From: Planctomycetaceae bacterium
GTDB lineage: Bacteria; Planctomycetota; SZUA-567
DNA: 63,144 bases
Reading direction: 5' to 3'
Assembly (NCBI GenBank): GCA_021203245.1
Contig: JAJQBO010000226.1
Coordinates: 1 to 63,144 of the forward strand
This document shows, one piece after another, positions 15,999 through 25,261 of the stretch. The position numbers and the translations under genes are program-made. The notes under the pieces were generated by a model. That model was not told the DNA's origin. It saw only the letters and a list, made by a program, of their open reading frames with translations, and did not search any database. Each line of letters begins with the position of its first letter. Position 1 is the stretch's first letter.

Positions 15999-17171
15999 AT
16001 GCGCGCGTTCTATGTCGAGGCCGATTGGGCTCCCAAGCCCGGATACAAGCTCTCACCGCGGGAGCTGGAAACAAAGCGAGCCATGCGCGGCAACAGCATC
16101 TTCAAGAACATCCGTGGTTCGGTCGTCGATCGCCCCAATCCCAAGATCAAGCCCGACGAAGTCCTGATCAAGGTCGGCGCGGCCGGCATCTGCGGCACCG
16201 ACGCGCACCTCCTTCGCAAGGACGACGACGGCTATACCAAGTACGACGGCCACTCCCGCTATCCCATCATCACCGGCCACGAGTTCGCCGGCACCGTCGC
16301 CGAAGTCGGCAAGGACGTCACCACCCTCAAGGTGGGCGATCTGGTTGCGGTCGAGTCGATGCACTGGTGCGGCATGTGCGACGCCTGCCGCCGGGGCATG
16401 TTCAACCAGTGCAAATTGCTGGACGAGCCCGGCCTCACCTTTGACGGCGGCTTTGCCGAATTCTCCGCCATCAAGGCCAAGCACTGCTATCCCCTCAACG
16501 ACCTCAAGGCCTTCTACAAGGACGACACCATCGCCCTCGAACAGGGCGCGATGATCGAACCCGTCGGCGTCGCCTACAACGGCCTGTTCGTCTGCGGCGG
16601 CCTGCAGCGTCCGGGCGGCCATTCGGCGGTCTTCGGCGCGGGCCCGGTCGGCCTCGCCGCCGTCGCGCTCCTCAAGACCACCGGCACCGCCAAGCTGTTC
16701 TGCTTCGAGACGACCCCCGAACGTCAGGAACTCGCCAAAAAGCTTGGCGCCGACTATGTCGTCGACCCCACCAAGTTCGGCGAAGGCGAAGCGTCCGAGT
16801 ACCTGATGGACATGACGAACGGGCAGGGCATCACCACCTTCGCCGAGTGCGCGGGCGCGAATCCCTTCACCTACCCGGTCATGGAAGGCGCGCTGGCCAT
16901 CGGCGGCAAGACCTGCCAAATCGGTCACCGCGTCGGCAAGACCCCGGTCGACATGTACAAGTTCATGTGGAACGCCGCCCGCATCTCCGGCTCCAACGGC
17001 CAGTCCGGCTGCGGCATCTACCCCGACGTCATCAACCTGATGGCTTCCGGCCGCATCGACATGCGTCCCGCCATCACCGGCCGCGTCTCCTTGGAGAACA
17101 TCCAGCAGGGCCTGGACGCGTCGTCGAAGGGTGCGGCGGGCAAGATTCTCGTCAGCACCATGTACAAGTAA
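15999..17171 (+). CDS. Zinc-dependent dehydrogenase, scyllo-inosose 3-dehydrogenase-like
   Basis: The 390-residue protein is a medium-chain dehydrogenase. Catalytic zinc ligands lie in GICGTDAHLL and GHEFAG, the structural-zinc cysteines in CGMCDACRRGMFNQC, and the NAD-binding turn in FGAGPVGLAAVALL. An N-terminal extension (DWAPKPGYKLSPRELE) and overall layout match my recollection of the Thermotoga enzyme IolM, which oxidises 2-keto-myo-inositol. The start at 15999 has AGGAG at 15986-15990. It heads a three-gene operon with an inositol dehydrogenase-like oxidoreductase and a methylmalonate-semialdehyde dehydrogenase-like enzyme. The alternatives are other polyol or threonine-type dehydrogenases, so the substrate remains an inference. 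Confidence 0.75.
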   Translation: MRAFYVEADWAPKPGYKLSPRELETKRAMRGNSIFKNIRGSVVDRPNPKIKPDEVLIKVGAAGICGTDAHLLRKDDDGYTKYDGHSRYPIITGHEFAGTVAEVGKDVTTLKVGDLVAVESMHWCGMCDACRRGMFNQCKLLDEPGLTFDGGFAEFSAIKAKHCYPLNDLKAFYKDDTIALEQGAMIEPVGVAYNGLFVCGGLQRPGGHSAVFGAGPVGLAAVALLKTTGTAKLFCFETTPERQELAKKLGADYVVDPTKFGEGEASEYLMDMTNGQGITTFAECAGANPFTYPVMEGALAIGGKTCQIGHRVGKTPVDMYKFMWNAARISGSNGQSGCGIYPDVINLMASGRIDMRPAITGRVSLENIQQGLDASSKGAAGKILVSTMYK

Positions 17172-17219
17172 GAAGGTCGGGAACCAGGGGAAAATACCTT
17201 TACTCACGAGGAACAGCAG

Positions 17220-18242
17220 ATGAAGAAAATCGCGAAAATCGGCTCCATCGGCCTCGGCCGCCAGGGCGAGCAGCACGCCATCAACCTCGCCACCCGCGTT
17301 CAGGGCTGCGAACTCACCGCCATTTGCGACATGGACGAACCCAAGCTGAACGCGTTCGCCGACAAATACGGCGTCAAGCACCGGGTCAAGACGTTCGAGG
17401 ATCTCATCGCCATCGACGAACTCGACGCCGTCGTCATCGTCTCGCCGTCCGTCTTCCACGCGAAGCAGATCGAGCAGGCCCTCGCCGCCGGCAAGCACGT
17501 CTTTTCAGAGAAACCCCTCGGCGTCAGCATGGAAGAATGCGTCGCGACCGAGAAGGTGGTCAAGAAGTACCCGGGCCGGTTGTTCATGCTCGGTTTTATG
17601 CGCCGCTTCGACCAGTCCTACCGCTATGCCAAGGCCAAAATAGACGCCGGCGAAATCGGCAAGGTCGTCCTGTTCCGCGCCTACAGCCAGGACCCGATCA
17701 AGTACATCAAGGGCGCCATCGCCTACGGCCCGACTTCTGGGGGCCAGTTCCTCGACATGTCGGTGCACGACATCGACCTGGCGCGCTGGATGGTCGGTTC
17801 CGAGCCGGACCAGATCTGGGCCATCGGCGGCTGCTACGCCTATCCCGAATTCGGCTCCTACAAGGACGGCGACAACGTCTCGGCCCTGATGAAGTTCAAG
17901 GACGGCGCGATGGGCTTCCTCTTCGCCGGCCGCACCGCCAACCACGGCTACAACATCGAGACGGAGATCATCGGCACCAAGGCGACCCTGCGTATCGCCA
18001 GCGTGCCGCAGTGCAACCTGGTGGAAATCCTCGACGGCCACGGCGTCCGCAAGGAATGCCACGACAACTTCCTCGAACGCTTCGAAGCCGCCTATGTGAA
18101 CGAGATGCAGGAATTCGTCAACTGCCTGAACGAAGGCCGCAAGCCCAGCCCCACCGTGGACGACGGCTACCGCGCGTCCCTGGTCGCCTACAAGTGCCGC
18201 GAAGCCTTCGAAAGCGGCAACCTGGTCACGACCGGCCTGTAA
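17220..18242 (+). CDS. iolG: Gfo/Idh/MocA oxidoreductase, inositol 2-dehydrogenase-like
   Basis: The 340-residue protein has an N-terminal Rossmann fold (SIGLGRQGEQHAINLA) and the family's EKP motif (HVFSEKPLGVS). The C-terminal part includes GGQFLDMSVHDIDLARWM, where aspartate and histidine of the active site are expected. Members reduce NAD while oxidising inositols or sugars; length and context favour a myo-inositol 2-dehydrogenase that would make the substrate of the upstream dehydrogenase. It starts 48 bases after the previous stop with a GAGGA box. Gfo/Idh/MocA proteins have many substrates, so the symbol is tentative. Confidence 0.75.
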   Translation: MKKIAKIGSIGLGRQGEQHAINLATRVQGCELTAICDMDEPKLNAFADKYGVKHRVKTFEDLIAIDELDAVVIVSPSVFHAKQIEQALAAGKHVFSEKPLGVSMEECVATEKVVKKYPGRLFMLGFMRRFDQSYRYAKAKIDAGEIGKVVLFRAYSQDPIKYIKGAIAYGPTSGGQFLDMSVHDIDLARWMVGSEPDQIWAIGGCYAYPEFGSYKDGDNVSALMKFKDGAMGFLFAGRTANHGYNIETEIIGTKATLRIASVPQCNLVEILDGHGVRKECHDNFLERFEAAYVNEMQEFVNCLNEGRKPSPTVDDGYRASLVAYKCREAFESGNLVTTGL

Positions 18243-18358
18243 TTCCCGTCCGGCCGCCTGCGGACGCGGCGGTTTATGGTGGAGGCGTGCAGCATCAGTA
18301 ATCGTAATGTGGCGCATTCGGCCACACGTTTGGATATGTTTATCCCGGGAGAATTATC

Positions 18359-19864
18359 ATGGCGGAAGTGCTGAAGTATTACCTCAACAACAAGTACGTC
18401 GAGTCGAAGACCGACAAGTTCTACGACGTCTACAACCCCTCCACCGGCGAGTTGCAGGCCAAGATGCCGCGCTGCACCACCGACGAGGTCAAGGCCGCGG
18501 TGGAATCGGCCCACAAGGCCTACGCCGGCTGGTCCGCGACCCCGCCGATCAAGCGTTCCCAGGTGCTGTTCAACATGCGCAACCTGCTGGAAAAGCACAT
18601 GGACGAACTCACCATGATCTGCGCCAAGGAGCACGGGAAGAACTGGGCCGAATCCCAAGGGGACATCCTCAAGGCCAAGGAAGGCACCGAACACGCGTCG
18701 GGCATCTGCAACCTGATGATGGGCGACTCCCTGATGGACGCGTCGAAGGGTTACGACACCGTCCTCTACCGCGAACCGCTGGGCGTTTTCGTCGGCCTGA
18801 CCCCGTTCAACTTCCCCGCCATGATCCCCATGGGCTGGATGGCCCCGATGTGCATCGCCTGCGGCAACACCATGGTCCTGAAGGTCGCGGGCGCGACCCC
18901 GATGACGGCCCTCCGCATCGCCGACCTCTACCGTGAAGCCGGTCTGCCCGAAGGTGTCCTGAACGTCCTCTCCTGCGACCGCTCCGGCGTGCCGGAACTC
19001 ATCCAGAATCCGGTCGTCAAGGGCGTCAGCTTTGTCGGCTCGACCTCGGTCGGCCTGCACGTCTACTCGACCGCGTCCGCCGCCGGCAAGCGCGTCCAGT
19101 GCCTGACCGAGGCGAAGAACCACGCGCTCGTCCTCAATGACGCCGCCCTCGACCGCACCGCCGCCGGCATCATCAACGCCGCCTACGGCTGCGTCGGCGA
19201 ACGCTGCATGGCGCTCCCCACCGTCGTCGCGGAAGAAGGCATCGCCGACAAGCTGGTCGCCAAGCTGGTCGAACTCGGCAAAACGCTGAAGATCGGCCCG
19301 GCCTACGAAAAGGATACCCAGCTCGGCCCGGTCTACTCCGCCGACCACAAGAAGTCGGTCATCGAGTGGATTGAGAAGGGCGTGCAGGAAGGCGCAAAGC
19401 TGGTCCTGGACGGCCGCGACTGCGTGGTCAAGGGCTTCGAGAAGGGCTTCTACCTCGGGCCGACGATTTTCGACCACGTCAGCGAGGACATGTCTGTCGG
19501 CCGCGAAGAGATTTTCGGCCCCGTCCTCTGCGTCAAGCGCTGCAAGAACTTCGCCCACGGCCTGGAAATCATGAACAACAGCCGTTTCGCGAACGGGTCG
19601 GTCATCTACACTCAGAGCGGCTACTACTCCCGCGAGTTCGTGCGTCACACCGACGGCGGCATGGTCGGCATCAACGTCGGCATTCCGGTTCCGGTCGGCT
19701 ACTTCCCCTTCGCGGGCCACAAGCAGTCGTTCTTCGGCGACCTGCACTGCCTCGGGAAAGACGGCATCCGCTTCTACACCGAGTCGAAGTGCGTGACCAC
19801 CCACTGGTTCGACGAAGAGGAAATGAAGTCGACCAAGGTCTCGACCTGGGACGGCACGATTTAA
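18359..19864 (+). CDS. mmsA: Methylmalonate-semialdehyde dehydrogenase-like (acylating)
   Basis: The 501-residue protein is an aldehyde dehydrogenase with features of the CoA-acylating MmsA/IolA group: LTPFNFPAMIPMGWMAPMC, the catalytic cysteine in GERCMALP (about residue 283), GFVGS-like FVGSTSVG, and the C-terminal PVPVGYFPFAGHKQSFFGD stretch. These enzymes convert malonate or methylmalonate semialdehyde to acetyl- or propionyl-CoA with NAD. GGGAGA precedes the ATG. It is the last gene of the operon and is followed by a terminator. In Bacillus-type inositol degradation IolA performs the last step, which agrees with the neighbours. Confidence 0.9.
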   Translation: MAEVLKYYLNNKYVESKTDKFYDVYNPSTGELQAKMPRCTTDEVKAAVESAHKAYAGWSATPPIKRSQVLFNMRNLLEKHMDELTMICAKEHGKNWAESQGDILKAKEGTEHASGICNLMMGDSLMDASKGYDTVLYREPLGVFVGLTPFNFPAMIPMGWMAPMCIACGNTMVLKVAGATPMTALRIADLYREAGLPEGVLNVLSCDRSGVPELIQNPVVKGVSFVGSTSVGLHVYSTASAAGKRVQCLTEAKNHALVLNDAALDRTAAGIINAAYGCVGERCMALPTVVAEEGIADKLVAKLVELGKTLKIGPAYEKDTQLGPVYSADHKKSVIEWIEKGVQEGAKLVLDGRDCVVKGFEKGFYLGPTIFDHVSEDMSVGREEIFGPVLCVKRCKNFAHGLEIMNNSRFANGSVIYTQSGYYSREFVRHTDGGMVGINVGIPVPVGYFPFAGHKQSFFGDLHCLGKDGIRFYTESKCVTTHWFDEEEMKSTKVSTWDGTI

Positions 19865-19893
19865 TTACCACGAGCCATTACCCTGTACCGCTT

Positions 19894-19929
19894 GGGCGGG
19901 CCCGTTCTGCTGCGGGTCTGCCCATTTTT
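19894..19929 (+). terminator. Terminator of the inositol-like operon
   Basis: GGGCGGGCCCG (19894-19904) pairs with CGGGTCTGCCC (19913-19923) with two wobble positions and is followed by ATTTTTG. It lies 30 bases after the mmsA stop. Confidence 0.75.
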
Positions 19930-19989
19930 GTACCGGTACGGGTTATGGCGCGGCTGTCGCCGTTTTTCGCTGGAAATGTTCCGGCGGTG

Positions 19990-20489
19990 TCAGCGGGCGG
20001 GGCGCAGGCTGACGGAGTCTTTATCCCAGGCGAAGAGCGCTTTCTTGCCCAGATCGCCGCGAATGCCGTCGACCGCGCCGATATAGAGGTAATGGTCCCC
20101 CACCTCGACGACTTCGGTTATCGAGCAGGCTATCGCCAGACAGCAATGGACCGGAATCTGTATGGCGCTGCCGTCCAGCGGCTGCATGTCGATGGCGAAT
20201 TTCGTCACCTTGTCCGTATTCCTCCCGGCGCTGCCGCCGCAGGCCATGGTGGCTTCCGCCAGTTCTTCGGTCGGCATGGCCAGGACCGCTTTTTTGTTTG
20301 CCCGTATCAGGTCGCCGCTGTACGACGTCTTGGCCATGGCGAAGCCGACCATTTCGGGCGTGAAGGACAGCTTGGTCCACCACGATATGGGTGCAAGGTT
20401 GGTTTTCCGTCCGGCGTCAGGCTGCAGACAAGCGTGAGCGGGTTAGGCGAAGAAATCTTGTTGGATTGAAAAAAGGTGATCGTGTCCAT
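19990..20489 (-). pseudogene. Flavin reductase-domain protein, single frameshift
   Basis: The N-terminal piece (20489 to about 20400) reads LTLVCSLTPDGKPTL. Adding one base there would give APISWWTKLSFTPEMVGFA, the classic flavin-reductase motif, in the frame that continues to 19990 with ending VDGIRGDLGKKALFAW. The restored protein has about 166 residues, normal for flavin reductase-like FMN-binding domains that supply reduced flavin or act on flavoprotein partners. The lesion is a single missing base around 20397-20400, so it may be an assembly error or a fresh mutation. CAAGGAGACAG precedes the ATG at 20489. It stands alone on the minus strand, convergent with the inositol-like operon. Confidence 0.8.
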
Positions 20490-20644
20490 GCTGTCTCCTT
20501 GAAATCGAGAAATTCCCCCGAGCGGATTATAGCGGTTTAAATCGAATGTAAACCTTTCTCTGCGCTTTTCGGCTTAATCGGGTAGTCACCGTAAAACGCA
20601 GGCAGGAACCAGTCATCCTTAAAAAAGATCGAAGCCGGACAGGA

Positions 20645-20672
20645 ACGGCCCCCGGCGCACGCCGGGGGCCGT
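20645..20672. terminator. Perfect 13-bp GC hairpin after the hydrolase gene
   Basis: ACGGCCCCCGGCG (20645-20657) and CGCCGGGGGCCGT (20660-20672) form a very stable hairpin 27 bases after the minus-strand hydrolase stop. A TTTTTT run on the minus strand follows about 20 bases later, so it is a probable though not canonical terminator. Confidence 0.5.
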
Positions 20673-20698
20673 CTCCACGCCTCCAGTCCATCGCCCCC

Positions 20699-22258
20699 CT
20701 ACCACTGCCGCGTAAACGCCGACGGCTCCCAGTAATCCGGGCTGGCCTCGACCGCCTCGCGGAAGCTGGCGTATTCCGGCCGGTACGCATCCGGGTTGAC
20801 CAGGGCGTCGACCGCGAAGGCGGCCAGCTTGTCCTTCATGTACTGGAGGTTTTCCGGGCCGAACTCGTTTTCCGAGTGCGGACCGCGCACAAACACCAGT
20901 TCCTTCAGGCCGGTGGCGCGGCGGTAGGTTTCGTAGGTGCCTGGCGCGCTTTCGTGTTCGTCCCACAGCCCCTTGCCGATAAATACCGCCGCCGGCCAGG
21001 TGTGGATATTTGCCAGCACTTCCGACGTCGGCCGGTAGACGATGCCGAATTCATTGCGGTAAATCGACTCCACCATGTTCCTGGACGTGTTGCCGAGGTA
21101 GCCCGGGCCGCCGGCGAAGCTGCCCAGCAGGAACACCGCCTTAATGGTGTAGCCGCGCGCGGGGGTGAACGACATGTCACCGCCCATGTCTTCGTAGCCG
21201 ACGAAGTTCTTGTGCGCGACATAGCTGGTGATCATCGACCCGTGCGACGGCCCGCCCACCATCACCGGCAGTTCCTTGGCGCTGTAGCCCCGCGTCAGCA
21301 CCCCGGCCGCGCCGCCGCCGCGCCTGATTTCGCCGTCGGGGCCGAGGATGGTCAGGCCGTTCCCGGATTCGAGGGCGTCGAGCATCCGGAAGAAATCGTC
21401 CGAAACGGCGTTGACGTTCCGGGGATTGGCCCCGCCCGAGATGCCGTGGGCGCGCTTGTCCACCGTCAGCACGTCGAAGCCGGCCCGCCACAGGGTATAG
21501 ATGTAATCGCGCCACGGCGCGACGCCCCACTTTTCCGTCCTGCCTTCCGGATTCGGATAGGGGATGCCCGTGTATTCCTTGCTGGCCCAGTCGTAGTAAT
21601 AGAGCGGGTCGTCCGGGTGCTGGGCGGCGGTGAGTTCGATGGTATAGCCGGAGAAGAGCACCACCAGCGCATGGTGGAGCCGCCCGTCCGGGCCGCGCAC
21701 GCCCGAGCCTTCCAAATACCAGCCGCGCAGCTTAAGCTCGTCCGCCATCCCCTTGGTTTTTTCATAGGGATCGGCGGGCACGGTGAATTCCACCGTCCAG
21801 GCGCTGTTTTCCGCCAGGGCGATGTTTTCGTGGTAGGGGGCGCGGCCGAAATATCCGGGCCGCCGGATGGCCCGGATGTCGACGTCGCCGTGGGGGTCGA
21901 TTTTGCCGAACGGGTCCAGGAGGCCGGTCCAGCGGAACTGGTTGTCGACGTCCTTTTGCGTGTCGGACAACGCCTTGCCGGCCGCGCTTGGATCGCGTTC
22001 CTTCAGGTCGAGGTAGAGCTGTTTGATCTTCGCGTCGGTGAACTCGTCCACATAGTAGTCGCCCACGTAGTCGGCGGGCGGCACGAACGAAACCGGCAGG
22101 TAGGGGATAAGGGTGCCGTCCTCCGCCTGGATGGCGGGCAGGTACCCGTTCCAGCCGTAGCCGACATAGGCGCTGCCGTCCTGCGCCGGAGCAATGCCGC
22201 ACCATGCGGCCAGGAGCACTGGAATCACCAGCGGGAACACTCGCCGAGTTTTCGCCAT
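20699..22258 (-). CDS. Exported alpha/beta-hydrolase-like protein
   Basis: The 519-residue protein begins with a signal peptide (RRVFPLVIPVLLAAWCGIAPAQ). The mature part has a long N-terminal region (about 30-190) and an alpha/beta hydrolase-like core: FDVLTVDKRAHGISGG follows the pattern of a strand with an oxyanion loop, and GGPSHGSMI (G-x-S-x-G) supplies the putative nucleophilic serine. GPHSENEFG near the C-terminus offers a histidine. AAAAAGGAGAGAGAC precedes the ATG. It is probably a periplasmic or secreted esterase, lipase or peptidase. The substrate is not deducible, and the gene stands alone between a terminator hairpin and aconitase. Confidence 0.75.
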   Translation of the reverse strand: MAKTRRVFPLVIPVLLAAWCGIAPAQDGSAYVGYGWNGYLPAIQAEDGTLIPYLPVSFVPPADYVGDYYVDEFTDAKIKQLYLDLKERDPSAAGKALSDTQKDVDNQFRWTGLLDPFGKIDPHGDVDIRAIRRPGYFGRAPYHENIALAENSAWTVEFTVPADPYEKTKGMADELKLRGWYLEGSGVRGPDGRLHHALVVLFSGYTIELTAAQHPDDPLYYYDWASKEYTGIPYPNPEGRTEKWGVAPWRDYIYTLWRAGFDVLTVDKRAHGISGGANPRNVNAVSDDFFRMLDALESGNGLTILGPDGEIRRGGGAAGVLTRGYSAKELPVMVGGPSHGSMITSYVAHKNFVGYEDMGGDMSFTPARGYTIKAVFLLGSFAGGPGYLGNTSRNMVESIYRNEFGIVYRPTSEVLANIHTWPAAVFIGKGLWDEHESAPGTYETYRRATGLKELVFVRGPHSENEFGPENLQYMKDKLAAFAVDALVNPDAYRPEYASFREAVEASPDYWEPSAFTRQW

Positions 22259-22345
22259 GTCTCTCTCCTTTTTCCGATATCGCCCACGACGCCCGCACGC
22301 GCGGGCGTCTTCGAATACGGCACGGGAGGGATGTACGTCGCCCGG

Positions 22346-24901
22346 TCAGCCCTCCCGGTGGAAATACATCGGCCGCAACAGTTCCGCCTGGTGGGGGGCG
22401 ATTTCCTCGCGGTAGATGCGGAAGTATTCGTCCGGGGCGGGAATCTTCCCCAGCCGGGCCACGACGGCGGCGAGGATGCCGGAACCGAGGTAGACCTGCG
22501 CGCCCGCGCCCATGCGGTTGTTGAAATTGCGGGTGGAGGTGGAGAAGACGACAGCGTTGTCCTCGACCCGCGCCTGGTTGCCCATGCACAGGGAGCAGCC
22601 GGGGATTTCCAGCCGCGCGCCCAGCTTTTCGAAACACTGCAAAACGCCTTCGCTGGCGAGGCGGTCGTGGTCCATGCGGGTGGGCGCGACAATCCACAGC
22701 CGCTTGACCCCGAGGCGCGCCTTCGGCCCCATGAACAGCCGGGCGGCGGCGCGGAAGTGGCCGATATTGGACATGCACGAGCCGATAAACACCTCGTCCA
22801 CCGGCTTGCCCGCCTCTTCCGACATCCACGCGACCAGATCCGGATTGTTCGGAGTCGCGAGGACGGGTTCACGGATGGAAGAGAGATCGATAGGGACGGT
22901 GGCGGCGAATTCGGCGCTGTCGTCGCGGCGGGTGAGGCTCGGGTTTTCCAGCCATTTTTCCATCTCGGCCTTGCGGTTTTCGAGGGCGGCGGCCGACTGG
23001 TAACCGTCCTGGAGCATCGACTCGATCAGTTTGACGTTGCTCCGGAGATACTCCGCCACCTGCCCGACGTCCAGCGCGACGGTCGAGGCGGCGGCCGAGC
23101 GCTCGGCGGTGGCGCAGGCGAGTTCGAACGCCTCCTCCACCGTCAGCCCGGGCAGGCCTTCCATTTCCATGATGCGGCCGTTGAAGACGTTTTTGTTGCC
23201 CGTGCCCGGCCGGTCGAGTAGTCCCTGCTCGACGGCCAGGAGCGGGATGGCGTTGACGACGTCCCGGAGGGTTATTCCCTCGGACAGCGTTCCGGAAAAC
23301 GACACCAGCACCGATTCGGGCATTTCAATGGGCATAAAGCCCATCGCCGCCGCCAGGGCCACCAGCCCGGAGCCGGCGGCAAAGGAGATGCCCAGCGGGA
23401 AGCGGGTGTGGGAGTCGCCGCCGGTGCCGACCCGGTCGGGCAGGAGCAGCCGGTTCAGCCACGAGTGGACGATGCCGTCGCCGGGCTTCAGGGCGACGCC
23501 GCCCCGTTCCTGGATGAAGGCGGGCAATGTCGCCTGCATGGTTTTGTCGCGGTCGGTGGGGTAGGCGGCGGTGTGGCAGAACGACTGCATCACCATCGGC
23601 GCGGTAAAGGAGAGGCAGGCCAGGTTGTTCAGTTCGTCCCGGGTCATCGGTCCCGTGGTGTCCTGCGAGCCGACCGTCGACATGGCCGGTTCGCAGCTTT
23701 CGCCCGGCAGGACGCCGTCCTTGCCGCAGGCGCGGCCGACCAGCTTTTGCGCCAGCGTATAGCCCTGGCCGGGAGCCGGCTTCGGGCTGACGGCGGGGAC
23801 GAAAATTTCCGGAGCCGGAAGGCCCAGAATCGCCGCCGCCTTGGTCGAGAGTTTGCGGCCGATGATAAGGTTGATGCGGCTGCCGGCGCGGTATTCGTCC
23901 GCGAGGCCGCGCGGGAAGGTGAACGCCGCCACCTCGCCGCCGCCGTCCCGCTCGATGCGGCCGGTTCCGGCTGTCCTGTCGAGACGGACGACGATGCGGT
24001 CGCCGGTCTTGAGTGACGAGACGTCCGCCATCAGCGGCAGCCCGCCCGCGTCTTCGAAGCTGTTGTAGAAGATGGGCGCGATGCGCGCGGCCAGGACGAC
24101 GCCGCCCTCGCGTTTGTTCGGCTGGTGCGGCACGTCGCGGCCCAGCACCCAGACGAGGGAGTTAATCGCCGACTTGCGGCTCGAGCCGGTGCCGAGGGTA
24201 TCGGCGACGAACACGGGGGAGAAGCCGGTCGTTTCGGCCTCGGCGCGCATGGTCTGCATCTGTTCCAGCCCGCCGGGAAAGCGCGTTTCGCCGAGCGCCA
24301 GCGCGTGGAGCGGGATATCCGGCCGGGTCGGGGCCTGTTTCGCCGGCGAGAGGTCGTCGGTGTTGACTTCGCCCTCGACCCGATAGACGATCAGCTTTAT
24401 TTCGGCGGGCAGGGCGGGCGCGCCGGTAAACCATTCCGCCGTGGCCCACGATTCGAGAAGCCTCTTGGCGTGGGGATTCCCGGCGGCGGCGAGGTCGGCC
24501 ACCGGCTCCACCGCGTCGGCGGCGAGGATGCAGGTGGACAGGGCCTGTGCCGCGTCCGCGCCCAGGTCGTCGTCCTTGAGGCAGTCGACCAGGACCGGGA
24601 TGGTGTAGCCGCCCTGCATGTCGCCGAGCATCGCCACCGCCTTGGCGGGCGGGACGGGGGACGACGCCGGCTTCGCCGAGACGATGCCGGCCAGGTAGTC
24701 GCATTTGATTTTCGCCGCCGGGTCGACGCCGGCCGGGACGCGGTTTTCGAGAAGATTGACGAGGTCGAATTCGCCGTCAGGCGAGGTCGTCCGCCCTTCC
24801 TGCAGCCAGGCGACTATCTGTTCGACCCGGGCCGCGTCGAGCGGCAGGGGGGGGATGTTCTGGGCGGCGCGTTCCATAACGTGTTGTTTGTAGGTGTCCA
24901 T
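22346..24901 (-). CDS. acnB: Aconitate hydratase B
   Basis: The 851-residue protein matches bifunctional aconitase B (E. coli enzyme about 865 residues). HEAT-like N-terminal domain (about 1-155), then the swivel domain with GVNTDDLSP-type sequence (GEVNTDDLSPAKQA), then the catalytic domains. [4Fe-4S] ligands are Cys709 (GSCMSNIGHFR) and Cys769/Cys772 (PGCSLCMGNQ), the same positions as in E. coli. GGDSHTRFPLGISF is the conserved active-site block. It interconverts citrate and isocitrate in the cytoplasm and may dehydrate 2-methylisocitrate. It is monocistronic with GGAG nine bases before the ATG. With the fumarase and dehydrogenases further right it supplies a partial TCA cycle. Confidence 0.96.
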   Translation of the reverse strand: MDTYKQHVMERAAQNIPPLPLDAARVEQIVAWLQEGRTTSPDGEFDLVNLLENRVPAGVDPAAKIKCDYLAGIVSAKPASSPVPPAKAVAMLGDMQGGYTIPVLVDCLKDDDLGADAAQALSTCILAADAVEPVADLAAAGNPHAKRLLESWATAEWFTGAPALPAEIKLIVYRVEGEVNTDDLSPAKQAPTRPDIPLHALALGETRFPGGLEQMQTMRAEAETTGFSPVFVADTLGTGSSRKSAINSLVWVLGRDVPHQPNKREGGVVLAARIAPIFYNSFEDAGGLPLMADVSSLKTGDRIVVRLDRTAGTGRIERDGGGEVAAFTFPRGLADEYRAGSRINLIIGRKLSTKAAAILGLPAPEIFVPAVSPKPAPGQGYTLAQKLVGRACGKDGVLPGESCEPAMSTVGSQDTTGPMTRDELNNLACLSFTAPMVMQSFCHTAAYPTDRDKTMQATLPAFIQERGGVALKPGDGIVHSWLNRLLLPDRVGTGGDSHTRFPLGISFAAGSGLVALAAAMGFMPIEMPESVLVSFSGTLSEGITLRDVVNAIPLLAVEQGLLDRPGTGNKNVFNGRIMEMEGLPGLTVEEAFELACATAERSAAASTVALDVGQVAEYLRSNVKLIESMLQDGYQSAAALENRKAEMEKWLENPSLTRRDDSAEFAATVPIDLSSIREPVLATPNNPDLVAWMSEEAGKPVDEVFIGSCMSNIGHFRAAARLFMGPKARLGVKRLWIVAPTRMDHDRLASEGVLQCFEKLGARLEIPGCSLCMGNQARVEDNAVVFSTSTRNFNNRMGAGAQVYLGSGILAAVVARLGKIPAPDEYFRIYREEIAPHQAELLRPMYFHREG

Positions 24902-25261
24902 GCGGTGTCTCCGGTGGTTGTGGGATACCTCCTATACTATGGTTTTTCTCATTTGGGCAAAAGCCTAAACCGCCAAATCAATGCCATTCGGAAACCTTGG
25001 CCATCACGCCCGGATTGGCTGAAGCCGGTTGGCACGAATTGCCGTTGTTAGGTATACCCGTGTATAAATACGGCATCCGGGACCGGCGCGTCTTCTCTTA
25101 TTTAAGTTTTGGGCCGTCAAGGAGTTCCCTCTTTCTATTGCGTTGTTTCGGCGTATCCGTAAACTTGTGGAGATCGTCGTTACACCGCGTGTTGTGACGA
25201 GGATGGACCATTGTCTCCATTATTGACGCCATGTATGAAGTATAGAGCAGGTAAACTCCCC
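24902..25261. other. Divergent gap between acnB and the PKD-repeat gene
   Basis: No gene is supported. It must contain the promoters of both divergent genes. The AT-rich stretch around 25,050-25,080 (GGTATACCCGTGTATAAATAC) is the only promoter-like sequence I see, and I cannot assign boxes with confidence. Confidence 0.4.

Noticed and set aside
20876-23221. Plus-strand open frame of 781 codons across the hydrolase and aconitase genes
   Set aside because: It spans the gap between two real minus-strand genes and has no recognisable protein pattern.
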